NCBI GenBank assembly: GCA_964030785.1
Contig: OZ034969.1
Location: forward strand, 39,573,201-39,637,200
Source: Siderastrea siderea
Taxonomy: Eukaryota > Cnidaria > Anthozoa > Scleractinia > Rhizangiidae
Length of the DNA stretch: 64,000 nucleotides
Direction of reading: 5' to 3'
This document shows, piece after piece, positions 22,013 to 34,473 of the stretch; positions within the stretch are counted from its first letter, which is position 1, and every line of letters starts with the position of its first letter. A program made the position numbers and the translations under genes. The notes under the pieces were generated by a model. The model did not search any database. It saw only the letters and a program-made list of their open reading frames with translations, and was not told where the DNA came from.

Positions 22013-25000
22013 GAGTAAATCCATTTACCGAGTCACAACCGAGCCCGAGTCAAATACGAGTCCGAGTCAGCAGACCGAGTCACTGGTCAGCGGTATAGCT
22101 CCCCAACGTCGAACAAAATGGCGAGTAGTAAGCTAAGTGCCTTTATTGAAATGTTGTTCTTTTATTTGTGAATGTGGTATTAAATTAGTTTACAAAAGGC
22201 TGAAGGACTTTTCTTTGCATTTATTTTGTGTTGTAAACATCAATTGACAGCCGAACTGACGGTCTTTTCTTTTTATTTCTGGACAGATTTCAAGGACAGA
22301 GACGTGACCAAATCTCGAGGTAATGTCATGGAAAGACAGGATAGATTTTGTATTCTTTTTCTTGTTGTAACCAGCAAAATAATGTTTGTCCTTGATCCTT
22401 GACTTTTCACAGACTCCTGATTTAACAGCTCAAGTTCAGTGATAGACGTGATAGATTTGATCCCGGGGCTCCCCGGGGATTTGACTATCAACCGGGATTG
22501 ATACGTTGTTATGACATTGGCTCTACGTTTTTTTAATTTAAAAGTAGTCGAGACAAATGCAGAACGAGCACATGATTTTCCTTTTTCCCTCTCCTTCCCC
22601 CGAAACACGTTTGAAGAGAAGGTCTGACAATAAAATAAGACTTCTTTTTAGGGCAGAGAGGGTACACGGTAGAATTGTTCCTTTAAGAATTTTCATTCAT
22701 TAGGAGAATCTTAACAGTCCTGTCCAAGATGTATGTATTAATTAATATGAGGGCACTGGTTTATGAGGTCATCCAACGTTGTGTCACTCTCTTGGAGTGC
22801 ATGATGTTTAACTCAAATAATTTTTGTTTGTAGTGACGGTAGTGATGAGGATTTATTAGAGTCAATTTTCACGGTTACAACAAAATGTGGCAAAAGATGC
22901 CCCAACGGTAAGCAGCGAGCCATTGCACACATACTGTAAACTCTATTCTTTCAATTTTGGGGTATCTCACAATACATGTGCTAGTATCTCTGAAGACGAT
23001 AAATAAATGAATAACTAACAAATTTATGTATCTTGAATGAAATAAATTAAGAAAATATTTGCAGAATATTTAAGTTGTAACCTGAAAATTGTGTAGTATG
23101 TTTACAGCGGTACACAGTAAAATGGTATTTTCATGGGTCAAAAGCCCATTTAATTATAGAAAGAATAATTTAGTCTTTCTATCTGGGCCAAAGAACATAC
23201 CGGATTCTACTTCCATTTTTTGTTTTCCCTCCACCATTGGCAGCCACAGTCCATGCAGGATGTATGATTTAAATTTCATTTATCAACAACTTTAATAGTT
23301 GCTGCAATTATTTATTTTGGTATTAGATAGATGATGTTAAGAATTCATTCAATTGTTTCGTTTTATTGCTGAAATAAATAAATTTTAATTTTAATTTCAT
23401 AGCAGACAAGTCACGCAACCAACTCTTGAAGGGTACAAAGAGGCCATATACAGTGGACAAAGAAAGAGAAAGGAGAAAAGGAGAAAGGGAAAAGAAAGAA
23501 TAAATGGCTGTATATATGTAAAAATAATATTATGAAGAAACTAAAACTTGTTTTTCATCAGTTTCATTAATTATTTAATAAGCTTGTAAAATAACATGCA
23601 TTGTACCATGACCTACACTGACCAACTAAAAATAAAATGTTACAGCAAACATTGACCGTTCGACAATCAATCTCCACATTGAGATATGGAAAGTTTCTCC
23701 ATTTTCAGGGTTATGACAAGTAGGTGGGATCAAGGATAATAGGGGTGTAATAGACTCTTCTTCTATTTGGAACCCCAGTAGAACAAAAAGCTTTGTTTTG
23801 CCCGGCTAAGCTCGTGCTCTACTCTGGCAAGGCAAACTGAATCTTTTGTTTTTACTCAAATTCATTGGTTCCAAGGCAGAGGCCATGGGATCAGAATTAG
23901 CACTATAATATTCTACCTTGGGTATTGTTCTTCATGATATGGTAATAAGGTATGGGGAATCGCTCTGGCCTGGGACAAGCCTAATACCTGGCAAACGTAG
24001 AAGTGGACAGGATCAAGCCCGACTTACTCGTTGAGTGGGAGGTTGGGTCGCCAACCTCTTCACTTTCGCGGCCTGGGAGAGTGATACGGTGGAACACTTT
24101 TATATTCTTTTACTGTAAATTGTAATCGTAAATTGATGATTATAGTGGTCAGCGCGCTTAGCTATCCTCGATACTGCCTTATGACAGACCAGCTATTTCA
24201 CAGGCGTGCCACTCAAACAACTGAAACAAATATTGCAAATGAAACATAACATGCACATGTTTTAAAAATCCCAACTGGCGGGAGGCAAACCAGTTGGCTA
24301 TTAACAAGCGCAGCCGAAGGATTTATAACTCGGGGCTGCCGTGAAACAAATCCAGTCTCATTTGCATAATCCCAGGGTATAACTACCAACGCAAACTGAG
24401 ATTGCATAGTTTCTCGAGGATCAGGCTGTACCATTTTAGAGGGATCAGGGATCAAAATTTGTCACACACACACCTGAGATAAAAAATAAATATCAGAATT
24501 ATACCTTGAGTTGTAGTATGTTTGAGAGACAAATCAAACACAACATACATAGACCATTTAGCCCAGGTAAAAGGATCAGTTACAAGAAGATTAAAAAAGT
24601 CTAATTTCCTTGGCAGTACGAGGAGAACAGAAGGCAATTGATGTGATTTTCAAACTTGGTATTTTAAAAATAACAGCTCGTGTGACAGAGATTTAAAACT
24701 TGTGATTGCGCGAACTAGACACCCGTCATGTCGGACACTGCGAAATCAAAACGTCATTCTAATTTATAACCTGTTGGATTCTGCAAAAAAGCTAAATCAT
24801 GCCTGCTAGGAATCAGTGAGAAAGGAATTAAAAAGGATCTGCTTTCGTGCAAAAATCGCCCGGCCGGTAGGAATCCCTGCAAACCAGGTGTAAATCAGCT
24901 GGTATTGAGGCCTCACATTCTTGGACGATCGATGGATTTTCACACTTCAGCTGTCTAAAAACAATTTTAGCAACAAATCTTTCCATTACCGCCGTATTCC

Positions 25001-25178
25001 CACTTGTAAGGCCTCCTGATCCTCAGACAGATCCGACAGACAAACACGTATCCAAAATGGCGATGAGCATTCCCAGTATTTTCGTCATTTACAAACCGCT
25101 GACCGATGACTCGGTCAATTTGACTCGGACTCGGATTTTTATTCGGACTCGGACTTGACTCGGTCAACCGATGAACTC
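22013..25178. mobile_element. 3166-bp DNA transposon in PolB, with exon-like segments
   Basis: Ends read GAGT...ACTC. The first 80 bp (GAGTAAATCCATTTACCGAG onward) and the complement of the last 80 bp (GAGTTCATCGGTTGACCGAG onward) are inverted repeats rich in GAGTCCGAGTC. The 10-bp duplication fits Mutator-like elements (family knowledge), but no transposase is recognised. On the plus strand two segments look like exons: 22834-22912, preceded by TTTGTAG and followed by GTAAGC, coding for GSDEDLLESIFTVTTKCG; and about 23404-23503, preceded by ATTTCATAG, ending in a basic tail and a stop. These may be captured host exons. Confidence 0.75.
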
Positions 25179-25188
25179 CTTCTGGATA

Positions 25189-26519
25189 ATCACTATTATC
25201 GAATTGATCTTTATCATTCCAAAAATCTTTATAAACATCTTCAGTTTCAATTTCATAAGTTAAACTGTCGGTGTCAGTAAAAAGACGTTTTGCTTTATTC
25301 CCATATTTATTTTTTATGTAGTTATAATGAAAATCATACATTAATGTCTTGGAAAGATCGAGGACACACATACCCACATATGCCGGCCTGTTTAAGGTTA
25401 GTGTTTCTTTGATCTTATGAACTGCAACTAAATTTTCATTAATTATCTTACTACTTACATAGGTTGGTCTGGCAGCCATTTCTGACAGTTTTTTTTTCAT
25501 CAGTAACTAATTTAACATTCACTCGTTTACGGAGATTTTCCATAGTTTTACCAAATACTGAATTATTCATAAGTTTGAAGAAATCTTTTTCAAAAGAATT
25601 TTTGGCATTTTTCATTTTTTCTGTATTGAAATTGATGTATTGTTTAAGCCAAGGAGACTGATAAAATTCTAGTACTCTATGAATTTCTGTTACTTTTAAA
25701 CCGAGATCAATATATAATTGAAGATTTCTATAATGAAGCACGTATTTCTCTTTGTTGTTTAAGGTTGGTATTAATTTATGAACTTGTCCAATTGATATTT
25801 TATATTTTTTCTGTATTTTTTACAATAATCTGATAACATATTTTCAGTTACTTTTACTTTTTCTGGTCCTAATGGGTAATCGTTGTGTAGATCGTGTAGT
25901 TCTTTAGGATATTCTAGATCGACTTCTAGAATCAATCGTTTTTTGCCATTTTTTTATATTTTTGCAAGTTTATTTTGTTAATTTTATTTTCTGTCAACCA
26001 TCTAAAACCTCCAGTTGGTAGATACTGACTTAAAGATGAGCCATAAAGATTATTAGCATCAAGGTACATGATATACTTTGAGGGCGCCTTCTCATCATAT
26101 GTTTTCATGTACTTATTATTCGCTTTTCCTTTTCGATTTGCTATATATGATATACCACCACGCGAACCCTTTTCGATAAATTGAAACATATCAATATCAA
26201 CCATCAGTTCTAGTTTAATAATAGTCATTTTTAACATAGCATCCCAAGATAAACCAGGAGATGTAAAGTAATGACATGGATCGAGTTTATAATACCGCAT
26301 ACATGTTTTCCTAAAGTTCTCGAAAACGTCAGCTAGTAGAAGGATGTCAGATTTAAGATAAAGGTCGTGGTATTCACCCGTTGATTTTAGGTTAAAGGTA
26401 TTCCACACATTTTGAGCGTGTTTATAATCTTCGTCTTTGATATGCTTGTTATTTAAAATACTAAAAAAGTCTTCTTTTGTTGGTAATTTTGTTTGATTGA
26501 ATTTTTCAAAACTGTCCAT
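25189..26519 (-). pseudogene. Polinton PolB, polymerase core
   Basis: The minus strand carries the palm motifs of a protein-primed family B polymerase. ExoIII is LKSDILLLADVFENF near 26340, motif A is YLDANNLYGSSLSQYLP near 26030-26075, motif B is [18 protein letters not shown] near 25530-25590, and motif C is LFTDTDSLTYEIE near 25245-25290. Catalytic Asp residues in A and C are intact. At least two frame changes (about 25500 and 25740-25930) break it. The frame meets the inserted transposon at 25188. It would replicate the element from a protein primer. Confidence 0.93.
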
Positions 26520-28645
26520 ATAATCATAAGGATAAACACCGTTTTAGACATTAAATTTAATTTTTCATCTTGAAACGTTTCAGTTGTATATTTCAAAGCT
26601 TCTTTTGGTAAATTACTAACTAGCTTATCTAAACTTGAACTCATGAATTGGAAACTATCAATGAATGTTAGATGATTACCTAACATGAAAGTCATGTACC
26701 TCTCCATATTATTTGGTATCACATTTATATTCATTTGTTTTTCTTTTCCTTTTTTATTTTTCCATGTTTTGTCTTTTACAATTTGACCAATTTGCTGCAT
26801 AATAAAATGACTGTCATAACCTCTCAGATTGTGGAAAATAACAGGTATCTTTATCTCTTTTGGTTTGATTTTAAGTTTTAGATTACATTCTTGATGGGCT
26901 GAACCTCTATATTTACCTGTCATATGACAATGATCTCTAGCACGTATATCTTTATCTGTATATTTTTTATCAAATATATGACATTTATCAGTTTGTTTAA
27001 AGCACAGTTTATCTTCATTAGTCATTTTTAATGGCTTGTTAAAGTTATTTTTCATAACCTTCTTGCAGTAGTTTACTTCATATAACATCTTCTCCATGAA
27101 TTTATAAACAGCATTTTTACCTCTATACACCTGTGTTGGTTTTGTATATTTGTCATCATAACAACAAACAACTTTATAACCATAACCACAGTCTTCATGA
27201 GTCTGATAAGCCTCAGTGTATGATTTATCATAATTTTGTCTACAACCTTGTACTTTTTTTGTAATAGCTTCGAAATCAGCATAAATAACGAATGGTACTG
27301 GTAATTGTTTATGGTAATTAGTAAACTTTAGTATATTATTATCCTTGTTAGGCATCTTCACTGCTTGTCTACCATTGATGACTATACAGTCGGTTTTGTG
27401 TTTGTTTAGAATTTTTTCTGAACTGAAACACTGGAGACAATACATGCAAAAGTGTTTCCTTTCTTTGTGCTCTGTTTGATTGTACATAAACTTATTAAAA
27501 TCTTTAATCAAAATATAATGTTTGTTTTCACCCTCTGTTATCAATAAAAGATTTATATGATCATCAAACTTTTCTTTTGAAACGTAAATAAGAAATGGTT
27601 GTTTTTCATCATATCCAAACACGTTGATATTAATATTATTCTGCTTCTCAATTTTGTTATACTGTTTTTGTGATACTGGAAATTCAATGTTTGAATAATC
27701 TAACTTTTCAATATATTGTTTTTCAGCCTTTTTAATTCTCTGAGGATCTTTTTTCTGTGGATTTAAATGTCTAATGTGACACCATCTGAAGCATTCATTA
27801 TCATCCTTGTTTTTTATGTTGATCAATCCTTTAGAACAATTTCTAAGTTCTGTTGGTAGTATCATGTAACTTGATCCTTTTAATGATTGGTATTTGACTA
27901 TATTAAGGTAATGATTGTCAACTGATTTAATCAACCACCCAGATCCTTCTGATATCCATTGAGCTACCTTATTTAATATTTGTTGTTTAGACAATTGTAA
28001 CGCGTCAGCGATTTCTGTGTGGTTAATACTTGTTTGAGCTACACTATTAAAATATGCTGTCTTAGATACTATTTCATCACCAGACCATTTTTCAAATGTA
28101 ACCTTTAGTGTTTCAATATATTTAATTCCTTTCATTAATGTTAATATATCTTTAATATAAGATTCAATACCCTTTCTTGTGTTTTGTAGTTGCACTAATG
28201 GGTCTTTATCGTTTTTAGTACTGATTTCATACGATTTAGTATAGCCTTTTAAAGCTTTGTTTGTTTGCTCTATTTTAGTCCTTGGTTTAGGGACAGGTTT
28301 TTCAATTGGTTTAATAGTCCTTGGTTTTGGTGTTGGTTTATATCCATCCCTGAACTGACGTGGTGGAGGTATGATGCTTTCTTCATACTCCTTCACCATA
28401 TCCTTAACACTTTTTCGAGGTGCTGGGATAGGCCTCCTTGGTTTAGGAATTGGTTTGTATGTCCTCGGTGCTGGAACTGGTTTGTGATCATCTGTTATAG
28501 TGATTTCGGGTTTATTTTGTTTTGCTTGCAACTTCAAGAACATTTTGATAATCTCTGATTTACTGAGTTTCTTAAGCTCTGCTTTATTCATATCTATATT
28601 ACTGCTAGATTTTTTTGATTCCATTTTATATATATATATTATCAT
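26520..28645 (-). pseudogene. Polinton PolB, N-terminal and exonuclease region
   Basis: A frame of about 700 codons. The first 130 residues carry repeated Pro-x-Pro-Arg units (PIPKPRRPIPAPRK, PTPKPRTIK), possible SH3-type ligands. An N-terminal module with NECFRWCHIRHLNP follows, then a zinc finger (FCMYCLQCF ... HKTDC), ExoI with YADFEAI near residue 430, an HNH-like Cys/His block (ARDHCHMTGKYRG, HQECN), and ExoII FHNLRGYDSHFIMQ. The second pair of the Cys block reads KCHIF where a second Cys is expected, suggesting decay. A frameshift near 26520 leads into the core segment. Confidence 0.93.
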
Positions 28646-28718
28646 TCTGTCTTTAAGCTAGTTTTTGGAAAATATTCCTGAAGCGGCTTAAAGATATATT
28701 AATATAAACTATATTATA

Positions 28719-29463
28719 ATGAGTAAGATTGAAATTGAAAACTGCGTTTATTGTTGCCATCCATTATATGACTTGTATGCTGCTGACAAGGCTGGAAATG
28801 TTATAAACATCATCAAGAAGGTCCCTCACAAGGGCAATAAAAAACGAGATGGTTATATGATGTGTAAGGTCAGAAAACATGGCCAGAAGGGTCAGAGAAG
28901 TGTATATGTTCATCGTTTTGTATGGGAGTGTTTCAACGGTCTGATCCCCAAAGACAAGGTAATTGATCATATAAATAATAATAAGGAGGACAATTGTCTA
29001 TGTAATTTGCAACTTATGGCTCAACAACAGAATTGTCAAGAGTGCTAAAGCTCGTGATTATACGTTTGTAGCTAAAAATCATGAGACCCGAAGATGTGTT
29101 AGAGCAACTAAAAGTGGAACCAATGAAGTTTCCTACTATCATAGTTTGTATTCAGTTCAACAACATCTTGGTATCAATGCAGGTATTGTGAAAATGGTCT
29201 GTGAAGGTATTAATAACTGTAAATCAGGTATCTCGAAAAAGGACGGACAAAGATACAAATTTGAATATGCAAACAAAGAGAATATGCCGGATGATTATAT
29301 AAAATCGGCTAATAAACGTCAAAAAAGTGTATTAGACGAAGATAAAAAGAAGCATCAAAAAGAAGCTGTTAAAAGATGGCAACAAAAAGAATTTAGATGT
29401 CCAAAATGTGATAAAACAATAAAAAATAGTTGTAGATACACCCACAACAAAAGATGCAAATAA
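28719..29463 (+). pseudogene. HNH endonuclease (homing-type) in the Polinton
   Basis: The plus strand, opposite to its neighbours, encodes an N-terminal NUMOD-like stretch (YDLYAADKAGNVINI) and an HNH core, VHRFVWECFNGLIPKDKVIDH followed by NNNKEDNCLCNLQL. The His-Asn residues of the nuclease are in VIDHINNN and NLQLM. One frameshift near 29030 separates it from the second half (29049-29463), which ends in a CPKCDKT...HNKRC zinc finger. Such genes cut DNA at specific sites and spread as selfish genes. It sits between PolB and integrase, 70 bp from the PolB start. Confidence 0.88.
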
Positions 29464-29566
29464 GATAGCCAGAAACAATCATATTTTTGGCTACAAAATA
29501 GCAAATAAACAGCATATACTGTATCGATTGATATAATATACGTTAGATAATTCTGTTTAAATATTT

Positions 29567-30799
29567 TTATATATCCTTTAAGTCTTTGATTGGAATCCAA
29601 TTGTTAAAGTCATCACTGTATCCCTTCCATTTGACAAGAGCTTGTTTCTTCTTGTGATCTTTACGAATGATTTTTTCAATTCTGAATACATCCTGTTTTG
29701 CTTTTAATAATTCAGGTTCGTAAAAACTCCCTGGATTCATATATTGGATTTTATCAACTGTAAATACTTCTTCAGTCCAGTTTGGAGTATATCCTTTATC
29801 AAATTCTTTTCTTTTGTACTTACTTATTCTTACTTTATCACCAACTTTGAATTTTGGTTTTGATGATGGTTTTGTATCACCATACAGATTAAAATATACA
29901 ATTTCTTCATTCTTCTTTTGACTGGCTTCTATGGGTGTCATTTTTATTGAACTGTGTTTAGTGTTATTATGCTGTTTTAATATTTTGGGTAAAATGTCTA
30001 AATACTGTGTGTTACCTTGAATAGTGAACTGGTTCCACATTTTCCCTTTTATAGTTCTGTTCCATCTTTCACAAACAGACGACTTTTCTTCATTTTCTGT
30101 TGAATACATCTGTATATTATGGTTTTCTAAGAGTTCTTTCAGATGTTTGTTATAGAATTCCTTACCCTTATCAACCCATAGATATTGTGGTTTTCTACCT
30201 TTCTTAAAAATTAATTTGAATGCTTCAGTTATAGTTTCACCTTTCTTATCTTTTAATGGAACAATCCAACCATATTTACTGAACACATCTAGAACCATGA
30301 GAAGGTATCTGTAGCCTTTGTTCCATTTCCTGAACTGTTGCATTTCAACAAGATCGGAATACGATCTCTCATCAATGTGGTTTACAATTACCCGTCGCCG
30401 AGTAAAGTTACGTTTTATGGGTTTATGTAATTCATCCGCTAATTTTTTTTTGCCAGTTTTCTTCGCTCGACGGCTTTTCCCGTTTTTTGTCTTCCTTTGT
30501 TTTACACCAAGACCCAGTTTTTGTTTTGTGTTGATCATATTCCTAGCTAACCAATGACCCCAGTGTCTTTCATTAAATGGCACATTGTCTAAAGCTTTCA
30601 CCATTTTTCTATCTGCTTCATTTTTACACTTTTTATCATCTTTGCACACAGAATAATCTACATCATGTTGCATGGCTATTCCATCGGTTTTTCCTGTTGG
30701 TGTGTCGTAGACTTCTAATATCTCACCAGTCACTGGATCGTACTTTACTTGCGAATCTAAATCGTTGTAAGGCCCAGTGTATTTATGACCAGGTAAAGT
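29567..30799 (-). pseudogene. Phospholipase A2-like / integrase / chromodomain protein of the Polinton
   Basis: The long ORF is 388 codons but the frame extends to about 30799. At the N-terminal side is a phospholipase-A2-like signature: YTGPYNDLD upstream of the ORF start and MQHDVDYSVCKDD with ADRKMVKAL inside it, with the His-Asp pair intact. Next comes a basic stretch (RRAKKTGKKKLAD), then a retroviral-type integrase core: YSDLVEM, LMVLDVFSKYGW, LWVDKGKEFYNKH and the Glu in ENEEKSSVCERWNRTIK. A chromodomain ends the protein (IEKIIRKDHKKKQALVKWKG). Integrase inserts the element; the chromodomain probably steers it to chromatin. A TGA at about 30800 splits the N-terminal part off. Confidence 0.92.
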
Positions 30800-31369
30800 T
30801 CATCCTGATTTTGGTTTTGGAAGCTTCCCAATAGCTTTGTGGATATCAATTGCACCACCATCCAGATCTTTTCTGTCGGTTTTGTATTTTTTTATTAGGA
30901 CGTATTTTGGGCGATAATTCATCAAGCATTTCTGATCCTGTTTTTTGAATGAAAGGAGTTGCTTTTGATAATGCATAATCGATAGCCTTATTTTGCAGTT
31001 TAGGGTTCCTAAGAGCGTCACTACCATAATATCTTCCAATTTCAACAGCCTTTTTACCTGGCCATGGAATTCCATGATGAATTAACAAATCAGCTCCTGT
31101 TGAGGCTGCTGAATCTAAAATGCCCGCCCCTTCAGACGGGCTAACTAGTTTCCCTGTTTTTGTTTTACAAATTTGGTTTTCGTAACACCACATTCGGCAC
31201 ATGTGCTTTTCAGCATCAGTCTATTATTTTTTGTTTTAACATAATGTTCAGAACCTGGTATAGATTCTGTTTGTTTTTTCTTTCTCACGCAATATGATTT
31301 AACTATTATATATATATATATATATATATATGTATACGTTAGATTAAGGCTCAATATATACGTTCTCAA
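30800..31369 (-). pseudogene. Zinc-ribbon (DUF5679-like) protein 2, running into the PLA2 domain
   Basis: Starting near 31305, the minus strand reads SYCVRKKKQTESIPGS and LKSTCAECGVTKTKF, a C-x(n)-C-x2-C ribbon of DUF5679 type. It then continues, with frame changes near 31145 and 30895, through ILDSAASTGADLLIHHGIPW and YYGSDALRNPKLQNKAIDYA to GAIDIHKAIGKLPKPKSG, where a TGA stops it directly before the phospholipase region. The whole thing may once have been one protein with the PLA2 domain. A (TA)n run at 31309-31332 overlaps its start. Confidence 0.65.
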
Positions 31370-31425
31370 ATTTACCAGTTTTTGGATTTTTGATTAATTT
31401 TATAACAGTACCTTTTTAGGATGAG

Positions 31426-31738
31426 TCAGAACTTTTTACTGGTTCTACCGGTTGGTCCTGTGAAAGCGCCTTTCAAGGCGTCACCAGACCAATATCGATC
31501 AAAAACATGGTTTGCTGAGGGTATCATTTTTCTGTATATTTGTTCAGCTATTTTAGCTGCTTCAAGTGGTTTATCTAAAACACCAGTTCCTTGTTTTGTC
31601 TTTACGAATTTGGTTTTTGTAATACCACATTCAGCACAACTACATTTCAACATCATTCGCCCGTTTTTAGTTCATTCATATCGTTCACTTCCTGGTCTAC
31701 ATTCCGTGACCTTTTTTTGTTTAACACAATAAGATTTC
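31426..31738 (-). pseudogene. Zinc-ribbon (DUF5679-like) protein 1
   Basis: It starts at an ATG at 31738 (MKSYCVKQKKVTECRPGS), with one in-frame stop near 31672, then LKCSCAECGITKTKFVK and a tail with YWSGDALKGAF. It is a tandem paralogue of the protein at 30800-31369, sharing the ribbon and the W/Y-G-D-A-L motif. Likely role unknown; small zinc ribbons in large DNA viruses often act in transcription or packaging (inference). Confidence 0.7.
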
Positions 31739-31752
31739 ATATATAATATAAG

Positions 31753-32210
31753 TTATGTTTTTTTGAAATACCGTTCTATGAATTTCTCATTTTTCATTGT
31801 ATCATGTATGTCAAACACTTTTAACAGATCATAATATGTTTTGCCTTTATTCATCTCGTTTAAAAAATATAAACAGAAATATCCACATGTGGTGGTGTTG
31901 ATATTTTGCATTTGATTATTTTGATGAAGCTTTGTCAAATTCTTTTTTCTTGCATGGTTTACAATCTCCTGAAATGGAGGCAACCCGAACGAATCAAAGT
32001 AATTGATGACGTTATCTTTCACGTATGTAGAAACCCAATGTCTTCAACTCATATATGAAGGTTCTAAGTTATAAATAAACAATGCCTGCCTATGATTATG
32101 TGGGATAGTTTCATCTCTTGAAAATACATTATTTATTGGTACATTCAGATATTTACACCATTTTATTAAATCATAATTGCTTAACGCGATATTCTTATGG
32201 AATTTTGGTT
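31753..32210 (-). pseudogene. Adenain-like cysteine protease
   Basis: The minus strand has the layout of the Ulp1/adenovirus-type protease: SNYDLIKWCKYL near the start, the catalytic His in RHWVSTYV (about 32020), INYFDSFGLPP with the acidic residue, and the catalytic Cys in NTTTCGYFCLYFL (about 31885). An in-frame TGA precedes the His by a codon. The enzyme would mature the capsid proteins. It lies in a capsid gene block, all on the same strand. Confidence 0.92.
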
Positions 32211-33069
32211 TTATAATAGAATGTTCAAGAGCGGGATGTATTTGAATGGACTGTCTTTGCCGAGAAGCATTCCTTCGCCCTTTTTTTTCGGTATCTTTTT
32301 TTTTTGGAGCTTCTTTTTAGTTCCCATACCGATAGTACCCGTTGGCCAATTTCCCAAAAATGATGCTGGTATACCTAATATTGGTACTCCTTTACCACCT
32401 TTATCATCATTACTTGGTATAGATCTAGGTGGTCTTTGTTTTGGTAAACCCATTTGTGGAGCACCTTTTCCAGTTATTTTCTTTATAGACTCAATAGCGA
32501 GTGGGACTCCAATTGATGCTATCAGAGTACCTAGGAATCCACCTGTTTGTTGTGTTTTTGTTGGTCTTATTTGAACACTTCCAGCTGTTTGTATAGCATT
32601 TAATATATCTTGTTTTTGTTTTGTGGTTAAAAGATGTTTATATGCTAATAACTGGTCGATTTTATTTTGTGGTATAAGGAAACCACCTGATTGTATTCCA
32701 TTTCCAGATATATTCTTAACAATCTGACTAGCACCTTCACTTGCTGCTCCAGCCAAAGCTGATAAGCCGATAGTTTTTGCTAACGTTGGTGAAAAAAGCT
32801 CTACCCAAACTAAGGATACTTGTCAATAGACTACCACCAATTTGTTTTCTTATATTTGTTTTAGCAAGTTTTATATCCATTCCTTTATTCAGTTTCCGAT
32901 TTTTCTCCAATCTCTTTACAGTATTCTGAGGTACATACAAAATATCATTCCCAGATAAAGAGTCTTTTGTTAGCTTCAAAACAATTGTTTCCCTTTTATG
33001 ATAAGCATTACTAAGATTCTTTTTCTGGTTATCACTCAAGCTCACTTCAATTTCACAGAGTTGAGTCAT
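32211..33069 (-). pseudogene. Hydrophobic, basic-tailed virion-type protein (pX-like)
   Basis: The N-terminal half (MTQLCEIEVSLSDNQ ...) has a NLSNAYHKRETIVLKL motif and IGGSLLTSILSLG; a frameshift near 32795 leads to the C-terminal half with GASQIVKNISGNGI, GGFLGTLIASIGVPLAIESI and a strongly basic KKKLQKKKIPKKK tail before SPFKYIPLLNILL. Such a glycine-rich hydrophobic segment with a basic tail is typical of a small Polinton virion protein resembling adenovirus pX. Role in the core or membrane is inference. Confidence 0.65.
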
Positions 33070-33157
33070 TAGTTCTATATATTATAATGTTATATTAAAT
33101 AAATTAAGAAACATATTTAATTAAAAATGTATATTACTGTTAAAACCTAACTTCATT

Positions 33158-34444
33158 TTACACTATCATCAGTTCATTACCAACCATATCGAGGATAACC
33201 TCATTTTCATAGAAAACAATTGAATGAGCTCTAACATTAGCCGTTGGGGCTACATTCAAACAATAATGTAAAATTAGTTGTTTTGGATCTCTTGTGATAG
33301 CCTCTTTTTGAAAATTAAGATCAAAATATATCAAACCATAAAGAGATGTGAAATTATGTAGATTCAATTGTGTCCCTGTATTATAATCGTTCTTTCTGAA
33401 TGCATAAGACATAAGATCATTGAATATCCTTATTTTACTATCTCCATCATATTCCAACTCAGGATAAAAAACATTATTTCCATATTCCAAACGACAAGAT
33501 GCAAGAGTACTGTTGTTATCAGCAGCATTAAGCTTGAATGTATCATATATATATAAGGAGTTCTTTCATCTTCTTCATTATTGGGACCATCAGTTCTCTG
33601 GAGATAAATAAATACATGCTTAACATTATCAATGGCTGGACTGATTTGAAACATATTCTGAAGAGCTTGAGTGTTTGCTGATTGATTATACAAATCTCTC
33701 ATGTAATTCCATTTAGCTGGTTTGAGAAAATCTGCCACGACTTCACTGTATAAACTATCTTTTGGTATTATTTTTGGAAGCCAAAGATAAAATCTTTTAA
33801 CTACTACTCTACCATCATCAGCAGCAGCAGCCTTGTGCATTAATTCAAAATCATCATTCAATGTCAATTCAATTTGAAGCTGCATTGGTGGAAGGATTTT
33901 ATTTTCTAATTTTTCAAAAAAGCTGTATCTATTCAATGGAATATTTACATTATTCGATCTTGGGCCTCCAGTGCCATTATTTTGTACAGCTTGTGTTAAA
34001 ATGCGACGTTGTTCAAAACCTGAATTAGTATCAGCTGTTGTTGAATCACTATCTAAATACCAGAATGAATTTTTAGCTACAGACCTTGAAAAGATAAATG
34101 CCAAACGATTTTTGGCATTTGTAATTCGATGTAAATTATCGCTTTCATAAACAATTTTACCAGAAGATTTAATTACCATGTGTCTTATAAGAGAATGGCT
34201 TCCGTTTATCAAAGTAATACGATCAGCAGCTGCATAACCAGCGCCATTCGGCACGTTTCTGAAGCTCTTTGGTGACCTCAAAATATCCACTATAAAAATC
34301 GAATAGGGTTGATCTATCATTAATAGTGGATCTATAGCCTGTTTTTTCCTGTGCTTGATTATTGGCAGGCTGTTCAATTACATTATCAAGTTGAAAACGA
34401 ACAAATTCGTATCTCTGTAATTTTTCACTCGTTCTAAAACTCAT
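33158..34444 (-). pseudogene. Major capsid protein (double jelly-roll type)
   Basis: About 430 codons from the ATG at 34444 (MSFRTSEKLQRYEF) to 33158. It has FDFYSGYFEV, GAGYAAADRITLINGSH, KIVYESDNLHRI, a long central region with MQLQIELTLNDD, AKWNYMRDLYNQS and VKHVFIYLQRT, and ends NLNVAPT... SIVFYENEVILD. These match the Polinton major capsid family, which builds the icosahedral shell. Frame changes near 34270 and 33545 disrupt it. It lies between the small basic protein gene and the pX-like gene. Confidence 0.85.
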
Positions 34445-34473
34445 TTATATAGTTAGTTAGATAATTTTTACTT

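Noticed and set aside
24213..24637. Short minus-strand ORFs in the PolB insertion
   Set aside because: No motif and no splice support on this strand.
28265..28558. Plus-strand Trp/Phe-rich ORF
   Set aside because: Antisense shadow of the Pro-x-Pro-Arg region of PolB.
31309..31332. Long (TA)n run as a regulatory site
   Set aside because: A simple microsatellite, no other signal.
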